DNA from: Papio anubis
Taxonomy: Eukaryota > Chordata > Mammalia > Primates > Cercopithecidae
Assembly (NCBI RefSeq): GCF_008728515.1
Contig: NC_044977.1
Location: 3,991,501 to 4,055,500 of the forward strand
Direction: 5' to 3'
Length of the DNA: 64,000 nt
Shown: positions 46,173 through 58,100 of the stretch, piece after piece
How positions within the stretch are numbered: position 1 is the stretch's first letter
Layout of the letters: each line of letters starts with the position of its first letter
The notes under the pieces: model-generated
Database searches by the model: none
What the model was told of the DNA's origin: nothing
What the model saw: the letters and a program-made list of their open reading frames with translations, nothing else
Made by a program: the position numbers and the translations under genes

Positions 46173-49100
46173 GAAAATATTATTATAATTATATAATTTA
46201 TGCTACGTGTCATGTATTTGTGCTCTGCTTTTATTTTTACTTGATTATACTTTGAGAAATATGCCACAATTTTAATATTTCTTAACCAGATTTATTTTAA
46301 ATGGCCAGACAGAATTACATTTAAATAGAAGAACCAAAATATATTTAACTTCTCTTTTATAGATATGAATACGTAGGTATTAATATATAAGTATATTCTG
46401 GATGCAGAAATTCCCAATTCCTACTAATGAAAATAACTCTAAAATATGTATAGGAATCTTAATGTGACTCTGCTATTTCCTTTTGAGTAAAATAGAATGA
46501 CATTATTTTTCCAAGGAGATAAACATAAAGCTCAAGATGTTTTTAGCCAAATTCCACTTTACAAAAAGTTGTAGAAGTAACATTCTATGAACGGTGTAGA
46601 AAAGTTGTAACAAAATCAATCCATTTTTTAAGTGGTTAACTTCAAATATCTGGAAATTTAATCATGATTAGATTATTATTATATCTGATTTGTCATTAGT
46701 GCTAAGATAAATATGGTATTATTGTTTTCTTTTATATTATAGGAAATAAGCATATTAACCATATTAATTTAAGGGAGGTGCCCCAGAATATATACCCAGT
46801 ATCAAGACAGATTAAGTAGGTGTGTGAATAATAGATGCATTATGAAATAGTACATATTCTGGAATAATTTGGGCATGTGATATAGATACAATGAACAGTA
46901 AATTCTGTAAATCCTAAAGATTAGTTTTTAGACTAGGCTTCAGTACAGTGAAGTACTTGTATATTCTCATTTTTATTAATGGTGGTTTTTAACTAAGTAA
47001 ATATATTTTTTACTAATTTATTTAATAAAACAATACTATGAAAATTTTTCAAACTTCTGGACCATAATGGGAGTAGGTTGCATATGTTTTAGTTTTAGTA
47101 TAGAAAAGTAGAAAAAAATAATCATTCTGTCAATGGAAAATGTAAAGATGTAGCAAATACGATATTAGATTATTTGATACCAACTATGTTGGTCCTCAGC
47201 CAGTAATACCAGCTGCACAAGAAATGGAAGACAGCAGGTAAAATTGATAAACCACAAATAATTTAACAACACAGCATGCCAATATAAGCACTAAAACTGA
47301 CTAGGTTATTAAAGAGATGTCTAAAGTCACATGAGTTTTAAAAATGATTCAATGACATTTTGTTGATAAGGGTAAAAAAATCAGGTGTAAGGCAAACATT
47401 TTAGTTGAAATAAAATATGTAAATATTACCAGTGAAATACACAACTCAGAATTTTGAACAAAGAAGTAACTAGATACCTAATCATGAACATTTTGAACTG
47501 TATTCTGCTTAAAATTAATTAATCCAATTTGTAGAGACCATTTGTGAAAAGAATGACAACTAATAACCCAAAGCAGAAAAGAAAGCAAGTTATGGATTTT
47601 GATTCCTCTTCTCTTAAAAAAAAAAAAGTGTAGAATTCTCCCAGTTACTTTTCTCTAATAAGCTTGTATATTTATAGATTAATGTGACTATTTTGTTTGA
47701 AACCTTCTCAATAAAGCTTTTTTTCTGAATTTAGAGCTCAGAATAGTTAGAATAATTTACCTCTTTTACTCTTTCTTTCTCAAGAGAATACAATTTTATA
47801 GATAGCATCTCTGAATCTACTTAAATTGGTAAGCTGAATCTTCCAAAAGGCACTGAGAAAACATACACTTTTGTTTCTGCTAGAATGATAAAATGCCAGA
47901 CAATTGCATTTTAGATTGGCTATCTTTAGAAGTTTGTAGACCCCAAACAATCTTGGTGAGCCAGGAAAAATATATGGCATGAAATAAACATTAATTGGCA
48001 GGCGTGTTTGACCAATTAGAGCTCTCATTGTTTAAAATGAAAATATACACATTCAAAAAGTTAATTAGAAAATAATTTGAGAAAACATCATTTTCCCCAA
48101 ATGCTTCACACATCTTTTTGTACTTAATTCAATGGTTGCATCAGTTGCAAAGTTATTATCTGAACTACAGAACTTTCTGTCAGCTGCTATTTTGTGCATG
48201 TTATACAATGCATATATGTTAGAAGTGTGTGTTTGATTTTTTTAAAAACTTACAGTGCTATTCTTGAAAAACTTTAGAGAAAGACCAAGCACAGATAGTT
48301 ACACTAGATTATGTGTTTGTGTGTGACTGTATTCAGATGTTTCCGTGTGTATCTTTGTGTGTGTATTTTTCTGTGGGTTAAGTGGGAAAGAAATGGAAGG
48401 AGGATGAAGCTATGTTTCAATGCTTTTTGATTTTTGGATAGTCCCACCAATTCTTACAGGAGCATGATCCTCGGAAGGATAAAGTGGAATATCAGAAAGA
48501 GGCAAAGGAACAAAGGAAAGAATAAATTGGGCAGTGAAAGTGGAGATAGTGTCAAAGGAGTTTCAGGGGATTGTAGTTAGGCAAAAAGAAGATGGATAAT
48601 ATTAACAACAAACTTGAGCTGCTTACAAATATCTGCTCATAGCACTATTTTATTACTAGTGCTAATTTATTGTGTGAAAAGAAATTCTAATATTAAGAAA
48701 ACTGTCTTTATCTTAAATGTAGTAAATGTTTATAAATCATAATGACCAGAACAAATTTCAAGGCAATAATATAATTACTGTTAAGTACCTATATGTTCCA
48801 AATTTATGTCGAAAATTAAACAATTTAAGCATTGAGAAATAATATTTTCTAACATTGTATATCCCTCCTGAAATGTTTCCAGCTTTATGACATTTTTGCA
48901 CTTAGCTTTGACTTTGGGGTTGTTAAATTGTGCCAGGGGATAAATAACCATAAACTATAATCAGGAAAGAATGTCCTAACAAGCAATAATGGGATGTTTC
49001 CATTCTTTGATTTTTCTCCTCATTAATTATGATATGTATTACAGTGTTATAATCCTCTGTTGGCCACAGTGATAAACCGTAGTGTAATTATTTGTCTCCT

Positions 49101-50594
49101 CCATACTGTGTCTAAGGAATAAAAGATAAAATAATTTGAACATGCTAAAGATATTAAATAATGTGCAGCCACAAATAGAAAGTGGGCATGGAAATAGAGT
49201 ATTTCTTATTTGTTAAAAAAGGTTAGAAGTAAAATTTAAAGATATTCTTATTAAGCAATAAAAAGAACATATGGCATTTCCCTTATACAAATAATAATGT
49301 TGAATTTTGGAGAGAAAACAAATGACATTATAAATTTATGGCTAAAACTTCAAGTCACTGTAAACATTTCTATAAAATTAATTTCAGCTAAAAGATTCTG
49401 TAACCTGGATATACATTAATTTTGTATTGGTCACTTGTTGAACTAAAAGAAATACTTAAGCGGAAAGTATCCGTAGAGAAAGAATATTAATAGCCACTGC
49501 AGCAAACATAAATAAGAATGTCTTGCTGAGTGTGTGTGAAAAATACAGACATTATTTATACTCTATGGCAGATCCAGAATGGTTTTTGGCAAGAAAAGTC
49601 AAAAAGATATGATGTGTAGGCTTCTATGAGAATTTAAGTACACTTCTAAGGAACTAGTCTAAAATGAACTGGTTGGCAAAAAAATAAAAAATAAAAAATG
49701 ATAGAATAAAAGTAGAAAAAGTCTAATTCCTACTAACAAGAACATCTATACATGCAAAATTATGCCTAAGCAGTCTACTATATTCAATAACATTAATTTG
49801 GGTTCATTTTAATGAACTGTCTAGTTTCCATGAAACTTTTATTAAGTTAAATCTTGTCCCACCAATAGACTAAAAGGATGAAATCTCTCTGAACCATATA
49901 TAATTATTCTGAGATAGTTACTCACGCAATAATATATCAAGACAAAAGGGCATTTTTATTCAACCCTTCAGAAGGAAAACTTTTGTGAAGGAGTGAACTT
50001 CTACATAATATGTAAACATAATGTCTTCTTATAATGCTAAAATAAAAGTATTATCCAATGTTGATGGGAAGATGATCATTGCAATTAACCACAACATATT
50101 GTTCTGACCTTCCTGGCTGCCAAAGGAACATAGAGACTCTGTAGTTTTGAGATTAAGTCGCTTTCATATCACATTACAAAAAGCACAAGAACTCATGCAG
50201 ACAGTGTGGATCTTCATAAAAAAAAAAAAAACTCAGCATTATAATAATCAACATTTTCTAAATGCCTTACACAAATTAAGTGCTCAATGAATTTCTATTA
50301 ATAAAACAAATACTTTTGTTGTTTATTAAAAATTAATGAAATGATTTTGGTATGAGCTTTCCAAATATTTATCTCAGAAAAAAAATTGTGCTATTAAATC
50401 ATATTTCTGTTTAACCAGGGTTGCATATTTGAGGGAGAGCATAGATCCTTTTGGTAGTTGGGTAAAGACTAGAGACTTTTCTCAGAATAAAGGTTACAAA
50501 TGTGTACTATAAAAATATAACATTGCAAAGAAAACTGTATCACATCATGATAGTTTTAAAAATAGTTTTTGAAATTCTGTTAAGATAATAAAAG
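46173..50594. other. Long repeat-poor stretch
   Basis: I recognise no confident interspersed repeat. A-runs occur at about 47617-47628 and 50219-50231. TG-rich low-complexity sequence lies at about 48314-48366. 47.75-48.5 kb looks less degenerate and could be conserved non-coding DNA. No coding frame of substance. Confidence 0.45.
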
Positions 50595-51085
50595 TGGTAA
50601 GGAAAGTGGCCAATCTTCAAAGATGGCCCCCAATGAATCAGACTTTCCAGTATTCGTGCCCTTTATTAGACTCCTCCCATCTTGATTCTTAGCTGGAGGA
50701 AATAATAAGGCTATGTCATAAGAAGCTTTGCAGCTTCTGCCTTGGTCTCATGGACCAAGGGACCTCTTGGAACATTCCTTATAGGAACTCAGGCACAATA
50801 GGACAGAGAGATACTGAGGAAGGTGCTCTGGTTTTCAGCACAAACTGAGCTACTAGTAGCCTTTTGGCAACATCAACTGCCAGTCAAATTAGTGAGCCAC
50901 TTTGAACACCCAGTCCAGCTGAGCCTTTACATACTGCAGTTCCAGTTGATTCAGACTGGCACCTCATGAGAGAGGCCTCAGGGCCACTCAGTTAATTCCA
51001 GTCCAACCAACGAAATGTAAGAAATTATAAATTGCTTTAAGCTACTAAATTCTTGTGTAGTTTCCTAGCCATCAATTACTGGAAA
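50595..51085 (+). mobile_element. MLT1-type MaLR LTR
   Basis: Forward landmarks: 'aaagatggcccccaatgaat', 'ggctatgtcataagaagctt', 'tggaccaagggacctcttgg', 'gcctcagggccact', 'ttccagtccaaccaacg' and 'attgctttaagctactaaat' at the 3' end. Solo LTR, no internal region. Confidence 0.75.
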
Positions 51086-52795
51086 AATGTGTTTCTCTAC
51101 TATTGCATTAAATAACAAGATAAGAGAGAGTCTAATAACTAGTGATTTCAAATGAGTGATGAGCATAAAGTATGTTCAAGATTTCTGTTACATTCATGAT
51201 GTTCTTTGGAAATATGTGAGATTTCTATGGATGCAACTAAAGTCACAGATCCTGCCATACAATACTGTGGTTTATTAGTCACATACATAATTAAGCAGTT
51301 GCTAAATTTAATGAGAACTTGTGAAAATAAAGTGCTCCTTTTGTTCCCCCTTATCCAAATTCATGCATTCTCCTGAATTCAAAACAGTGATTGTGGATGC
51401 CAAGTTAAGAACCCCTGTGCCGAATCATTGCTGTGTCATGCCATAATTATGGAGAGAATTACTCTCCTCTATTGCATAAACATTTCTTTTTAAATAGAGA
51501 AACAATTACAGTAGGACATTTGATATAAACTTTCACAAAAACTATGAGACTATTGTTTATATCATAAAAAATCAAAAACAAAGGACTAAAACAGTCTCTT
51601 ATGATGAGTCCTTATAAAACTCATGAATCTTTAATCAAGTCACTGATTCAAATATTGGTTTTACAAATAGGAGGAAACTATCAAACGTTCTGGACTGACA
51701 CGTTATTGTCACTAAACTCAGTAACAAAAATCCATATGGTTAGCATATGTCTATGCTTACTTTTTTCTAGGCCCGCTTTCAAATTTTACTAAAAGAGATC
51801 TTTGAAAATATCAAATGATACAGTGTCATCATCACTATCCCTGACATGTTTAACTTTTCTCCCCCTATGAAAGTGAAATGCAGGATGAGAAGTAGGGTTC
51901 ACCATTATTGCTGACGCTAATTAGTAGTGTTGAGTTAGAACCCAATGCTAAGGATTTGAAGACTAGATCAGACTCCTGGGGAAGAATAACATGATGAATC
52001 GTTAATATTTTCCATGTATATCCGAAGTGTGAAGGGTAGAACTTTCATAGAACTCCCGTTGTTTAAAAAGATAAAAGTAAAGCCCCCATCCTCCAAAAAA
52101 GTTTATCAAGGTAAAACTAGTTTAAGATTACATTGAAAATAGACTGTGCCAGTTAACGAGAATGATTCTAATGCTCTTTTTAATTGAAACATTTAGAAAC
52201 TCATAATATTTGCAAAACATTATTTTTCAAGATCAGGTGAAATCACTGGGCCAGTCAGGAAGATGTTTTTATTGCTTTTCATTGGGAAAATGTACCACAG
52301 GAAACAGACTTTAAAAGTAATATTACTAAGTATTTTAAAGAAACTAAATAATATTTTACTTCAAAAAACTAATTTAAAATGTTAAAAGTTAAAATCAAAA
52401 ATGCGATACATCTAATGGTACATACCAGTAGCTCAAGTATGTATGGGAAAACTGCACTGTAAATTGACCTCTCATACATCTTTAGAAATCTAAGCTTGCA
52501 ATTAAGTAATTTAATTCAGTACATCCTCTCTAATTTCCAGCTATCATTTTATTGTGTTCCATTTTCACTTGACATGATATAGAGCTAAAAGCAATGATGC
52601 CTTGTACCCAAAAAGAGTTTACTAAATACATTTTGATAGTGATTTCCTCTTGAGGTCCACAGGCATTCATGAAGACATCACAGTTCAATTGCCAACTGTT
52701 GCTTTTATCTAGCATTTTGTTAACCCCGAGTAGCTGGTCACTCCAGTTAATTATCACCCTCTTCATAAAAAGCTCCTGTTGCACAGTGAAGCCCT

Positions 52796-52847
52796 CTTTA
52801 CTCAAAGATAATCTATACTTTACTCAAAGATCTCTTTACTCAAAGAT
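52796..52847. repeat. Three copies of a 14-bp motif
   Basis: ctttactcaaagat occurs exactly at 52796-52809, 52818-52831 and 52834-52847, separated by unequal spacers of 8 and 2 bases. Confidence 0.9.
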
Positions 52848-53030
52848 AAACTTTCAGAAGCACTGATAACAAATTGAAATTGAAGTCACTTAATCAGCAG
52901 TTGGCTTTGTTTTTCTTATTAAGTATGTGTAGCCTCCTATTCTTTCCACTTATTTAAAATTTTTATCTCCACTGTCATTGTCACAGAAGTGTTTTAATGG
53001 CTTATATATACTAGTTACTGCAATAGCTGG

Positions 53031-53054
53031 AAACAAACAAACAAACAAACAAAC
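53031..53054. repeat. (AAAC)n simple repeat
   Basis: Six AAAC units in a row. Confidence 0.95.
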
Positions 53055-54604
53055 CAGCATCTATATATGTATAATGATAGGCAGCACATTCCAAGATCCA
53101 GATCACCACTGATGCCAGACAGAGGTCATATATGCCCAGTCTGGAGAACAGGCACCAGTGACTTTACGTATAATCATCACAGGTACTGCTCAACAGTACT
53201 GCATTTGACATACAGTTAATATATTGAAAAGAGTGATTTGTTGACCAATATGCAAAATGGATAATGTTTAAATAATTTTAACCACCAACCATAGCTATTT
53301 TTGGTTAAATATAATTAGTACTGTAAATTTTTTGTCTATAAGAAAGCACAGTCTACACCAATATCACTTGACCTCCTCCCTGCCACCATTCCCATGACAA
53401 TGTTGGATCACACAAGGATTGAACAGATGGAATGTGTTACAGGAATGCCCTTACTTATGACCTGAAGGCGTCCTTCTTTCCCTTGGGATCAAAGGTGATC
53501 TTATTTTCCATGCTAACTCTTCGTCCTGAGGCAGAGTCTATCAACTCTCTGACATTTCTGCTGAAATATACGATGGTTTTGAAATGTGAGTTGATGTTCC
53601 CTCCAGACTATATTTTAATCAGATTCATTTTAATAATAAAAAGAACCTTGAATTAACAAAATGGCAATATTTTATAGTCAATTTGAAGATGATTAGATGA
53701 ACTTCATAATACTTCCAAAATCCTCCAGATAAATGTATAGGTGAATAAAATTAGCCCCTACTCCCTAAAAACATGTTTTCCCAACTTAAGAAGATTGGAT
53801 GTATTGTGCTTGATATGATTTAACTCTTTATGGATTTTACACTAAGATAATACACAAGTCATATTAGAATTCATTGTTTTAGATATTTTAATGCTTTGAC
53901 ATCTGTGGTCAAAGTAATAATATCAAAAGTCATATGAATAAAAATTAATTTAATTACACAGTAAGAAGTAGAAGAAAAGTTCTCAGTAATATGAAATTAA
54001 ACTTAAAAAGTAATTTTAAGATTTGTTTCTACAAAGTTTATTTTCAAGTGACAAATATTATCTTTAAAATTATAAGCCATGTTGAATTAAAGATTAAATT
54101 ATTATATGAGAAATATGACTTGAGTTAGTCCAACACTGACAGAAGTACAGAAACAAAGCAGTTGGCTGCCTTTCATAGATTAGAAATAAATAAGTGTTTT
54201 TATAAGACCACTTTGGTGATACCTGTATTATTCTAGTGAATTGTACTAATAAAGGATTTTGGTTTAAACTACAACTGTCCTAAATCTGTGTTCATCTTTT
54301 ACAGTCTTCATTGTTCACTTGTTTTGCTTAGCATGTCACTAACATTTGACGCTGTGTCTATCGCTTAATTCTAGACCCCCATGCCTGTTATAGTAGCATT
54401 TTGTTTGCTCTTTTATTTCACCTCCTTGACTCCATTTAGGGTAAAGAACAACGTTGGAATTATTTTCAATTCCTTTACATTTTTAATTTTATTTTAAGAT
54501 GGTTAATGGGCTAAAACATAGGTATTTAAGAGACTCAAAACTCACTTTAAGCATATTGATTAGGTCTTTGTGTTTCTAAGCTATTATGCTTCTCACTACC
54601 GCAG

Positions 54605-55100
54605 GCAGCATCTAAAATGGCCACTGATATTCGCCACCCCCCGGTGTTCCCGGCCTTGCATACTTCTCTCTTCTTGAGCAACTAACTTGCTTCCAATCAA
54701 CAGAATACCGCAACGCTGAGGGATGGCATGTCCATGCCGAGGTTACAAAACATTGAGACTTATGTCTTGCTAAAAGACTCTCTTTATTATCTTCTTGGGT
54801 TTTACATGTGGTAAGATGCCATGCTAGAGAGGACAAGGAGGCAAGGAACTTAGGGTCACTTCTGTCCAACAGCTGGCAAAAAACTGAGCCCCTCAGTCTA
54901 ATATACTTGTCAAAAACTATGTGAGTTAGCTTAAAAGTTGAGGCTTCAGATATGACCTTGATTGCAGCCTTGTGAATGACCAAGAAACAGTGTCCCAGCA
55001 AATCCATGCCTGAATTCCTGACTAACAGAAAGTGTGAGATAAATCAATGTGTTTTAAGCCACAAAGTTTAGGGGTAATTTGTTATGTATCAATAAATAAT
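54605..55100 (+). mobile_element. MLT1-type MaLR LTR
   Basis: Forward landmarks: 'ctaaaatggccactgatatt', 'ctctcttcttgagcaactaa', 'gatgccatgctagagagg', 'gaccttgattgcagccttgt', 'gcctgaattcctgac' and 'gtgttttaagccacaaagtt' with 'ggtaatttgttatgtatcaa' at the 3' end. The minus-strand 131-residue frame across it is a by-product. Confidence 0.78.
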
Positions 55101-58100
55101 ATACTTTTTAGACTGCATTTACTTCATCAATTTCTGCTACTTTTGAAAACTATGGAGTATTCCTACAGTCCCACACTGAAGCGAGGGAACCCTGTCAGTG
55201 TCCTTCGTTACCCTTCTTCTTTGCTATCCTAGACTGCAATTCGGCTTTAGTTATTACTACCGTATAAGCTCTAGAAAGATGATTCTCTTTCCAGTACTTT
55301 GGGTTGGTATCATTCTTAGCCTAAAACACTCATTGTTGACTGTTTTTCCTTGCCAGTGATAAGGCATTGGTGTGTGGCCCAGTCTTTGCCAATGATACCT
55401 GGATGCCAGTCTACTATTGGAGGGCTCATAGTCTGGTTTCCTAGTGCTATGTAAAAGATGCCTCATGAGAAACATCTGTCTTCTTATATCTACAGGAGAT
55501 GCAGCCAACATGCAACCAAGAGGAGAATGATTTTCCTTTTAAGAGTGGCAGAGAAAGATGTATGCAATAGCAATCATGTAATAATGACGCTAAATTAATC
55601 ACCCCCAAATCCCCTCACCTCCAGTTTCTTCTTTTATGTGGTAGAATACACGTCTCACAGTTAAGCAAATTTTATATGTCTTCTGTAATCTGCGGCTAAA
55701 AGCATCTTTACTGATAAGCTTGCTAAAATGTATGACTTTTAACTGATACTGAATATATGCAGCGCTTCTGTTCATATACCAGGACAGGTTAAGAGTCTCT
55801 TTTGCCACGTTAATCATTAAATATAATAAAGCTTACATACAGACACTTAAAAAAAACTTTTCTTATGAAATAAAATATATCTGGCACTTGTTTGATCTTA
55901 ACCCTAAGTTGTAGCTCTGGAACTTTAAGACAATCTCAAGAAGTCAAATCATGGAGGAAGACTAAATTCAAACAAGAATCTAGCAGCCATTCTTGGCTGA
56001 GTTCCTCATCAGAATTTAAGGACACAAAATGTAATGTGAATGACTATTTTATCACTTCTGTCAAAGATGATCCATAACTATTGCACTATTGTCATTCTAG
56101 TTGCATAGGAAAGAAGTTAATTCATTATAGACGAAGAATGCCTCAGGGCATTGGGACATAATCCTCTCCCAGGACACCAGTTGTGAAAGGATGTTCTGGC
56201 TGTTAATCCCATGGTTCATCTACGGTCCCTCAAGCCCTCATCCAACCCCATCTATCTAACACCAACAAAACCTGTAAGAGTGGAACCTTCTTGAACCCTT
56301 GGATCTCGGGATTACACTTTATGTACAATACTTTTGAAATTGTTTTTGTAATGACATCATATAGAGATTCAAATCTATATTATAATGTCTGACATATATT
56401 TAAATAAATGTTTGATGTTGAAAAATAATAATGGGGCAGCTTGTGCGATCATTATGATTATGCCATAATAAAGTCCATACTCCTGATAAATAGGAAAAAT
56501 AAAATTGATTTTATTGTACATTTATTCCATATTTTCTTGTTCTCATGTATTTTAGTTTTGAGATTATTGGCATTATCTCTGAAAAAAAATTACCTTTTAC
56601 AATATTCCATTCTTTTTGCCAACAGCAAGGCTTTGCTAGTGCTTTTAGTTAAGCCAAATATATTTGTACCTATATTTCTAATGAGGGGAAAAAATACATT
56701 TTTCAATCAACATCTAATCCTTTGAAAATAGGGTATACAAAGAGAGTAAAATCCAAACAGAGGATGTCTGAAATTAAAACTTCAGCATTCCTGTTTATAT
56801 GCGAGGGGAATGGGGGACTACTAGGGGCATTTCAAATGCAAATTCAAAGAGCACTTTGTGACAGTGTAAGCACCATCTCATAGTCTTAGGTTTGACTAAT
56901 TGAATTGCTATTGATAAGATGTCACTTAAAGAGACATCTCTGCAGTGAAACATGAGTTTGCTGTAAATGACCTGTCATTAATGTCATGGGTAATGTCCGT
57001 GTCTAGATGGAATTAAAATGTACCTTCTAGCAATACGCTCAGGAGGAGTTAAACCAGCAAGGATGGGAAGAACTCAGTGTCCAAGACCCACTAGAGAATT
57101 ACGCCTCAGGTGCTATGTTAATTTACTTGCTGGCAAACATTAACTGAAGTCAATCAATAAACCAGGTGAAAAAGCTAGGGATTGCTGCTACCTTAATTGC
57201 CAACTAGAGTCAGACATATTTTTATTTTAAAAATATATGAAATATTTTAGTTTTGAATTCTTAAGTTACATTAATGTAGCTAATATGCTTAATTTTGTAG
57301 AATTTTCAAAAACAGGTAACAATAAAGGTGATAATATTGACACAACAATTCATAAACAAGGATTTTAAATTAGGTTTGAAAGTAATGTTTTAGCCAAATT
57401 TAGTCTGGAATCACTTAAACGAATAAAATTTAAATTCAAGGGAGATACAAATGTTTTTCATAAAGACCACATATTTATTAAATACCCACTTTGTGAATTG
57501 AAACCATGAGTATTTCTGTGTCTGTGTTGGATTTTGGCATCTCTGCTATTTTTAAGCAGTATCTACTAACTACACAAACAGGTAAAAAGATTTTCTTCAA
57601 CCTGCCATAGTAGCAATCTATAGAAACATTTTTCATTTAAAAAATCGTGTACTTTAATTCTTCATATCCTGCCTGCACCCTTTTTAAATCTCAGTACAGA
57701 TATAAAATATTGGCCATGATTCTGCCTATGAACATGACTAAAATGCAATACAGTCGCTCTCACGAAGAGGACATTTTTCAAAACACATTTTAGAGACAAC
57801 ACAGTACTTACACAATTTAGTAGTACCGTATATTTTTATGTAAACCAAAGGTCCCATGTATAGCAACCTGCTTTTTTTTAAACATATTTTTAAAATTCAG
57901 GGTCATTTCTAGATTAGTGTTCCTTAAGACTTTTCAGTGGCTTCAAAATTAGAAAAAATAATCATGCCTCAAGTGCTTATGTCAGAAGGCAGACAACTAC
58001 GCGTGTGTATTTGTGTGTGTAAATATATGTATGTATTTGGATATTTAGATATATTTCCCCCTGCCACAGGAAGTATTTTTTAGTTAACTCATGACTAAAG

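Larger units (their letters stand above)
51086..54604. other. Mostly unique AT-rich DNA
   Basis: No interspersed repeat recognised. Contains the short repeats annotated separately at 52796-52847 and 53031-53054. 52.5-52.9 kb and 53.4-53.6 kb are less AT-rich, but nothing is recognisable in them. Confidence 0.45.

Noticed and set aside
54612..55007. 131-residue minus-strand open frame
   Set aside because: It lies across an MLT1-type LTR in antisense, with no domain and no homology I recognise. A chance frame.
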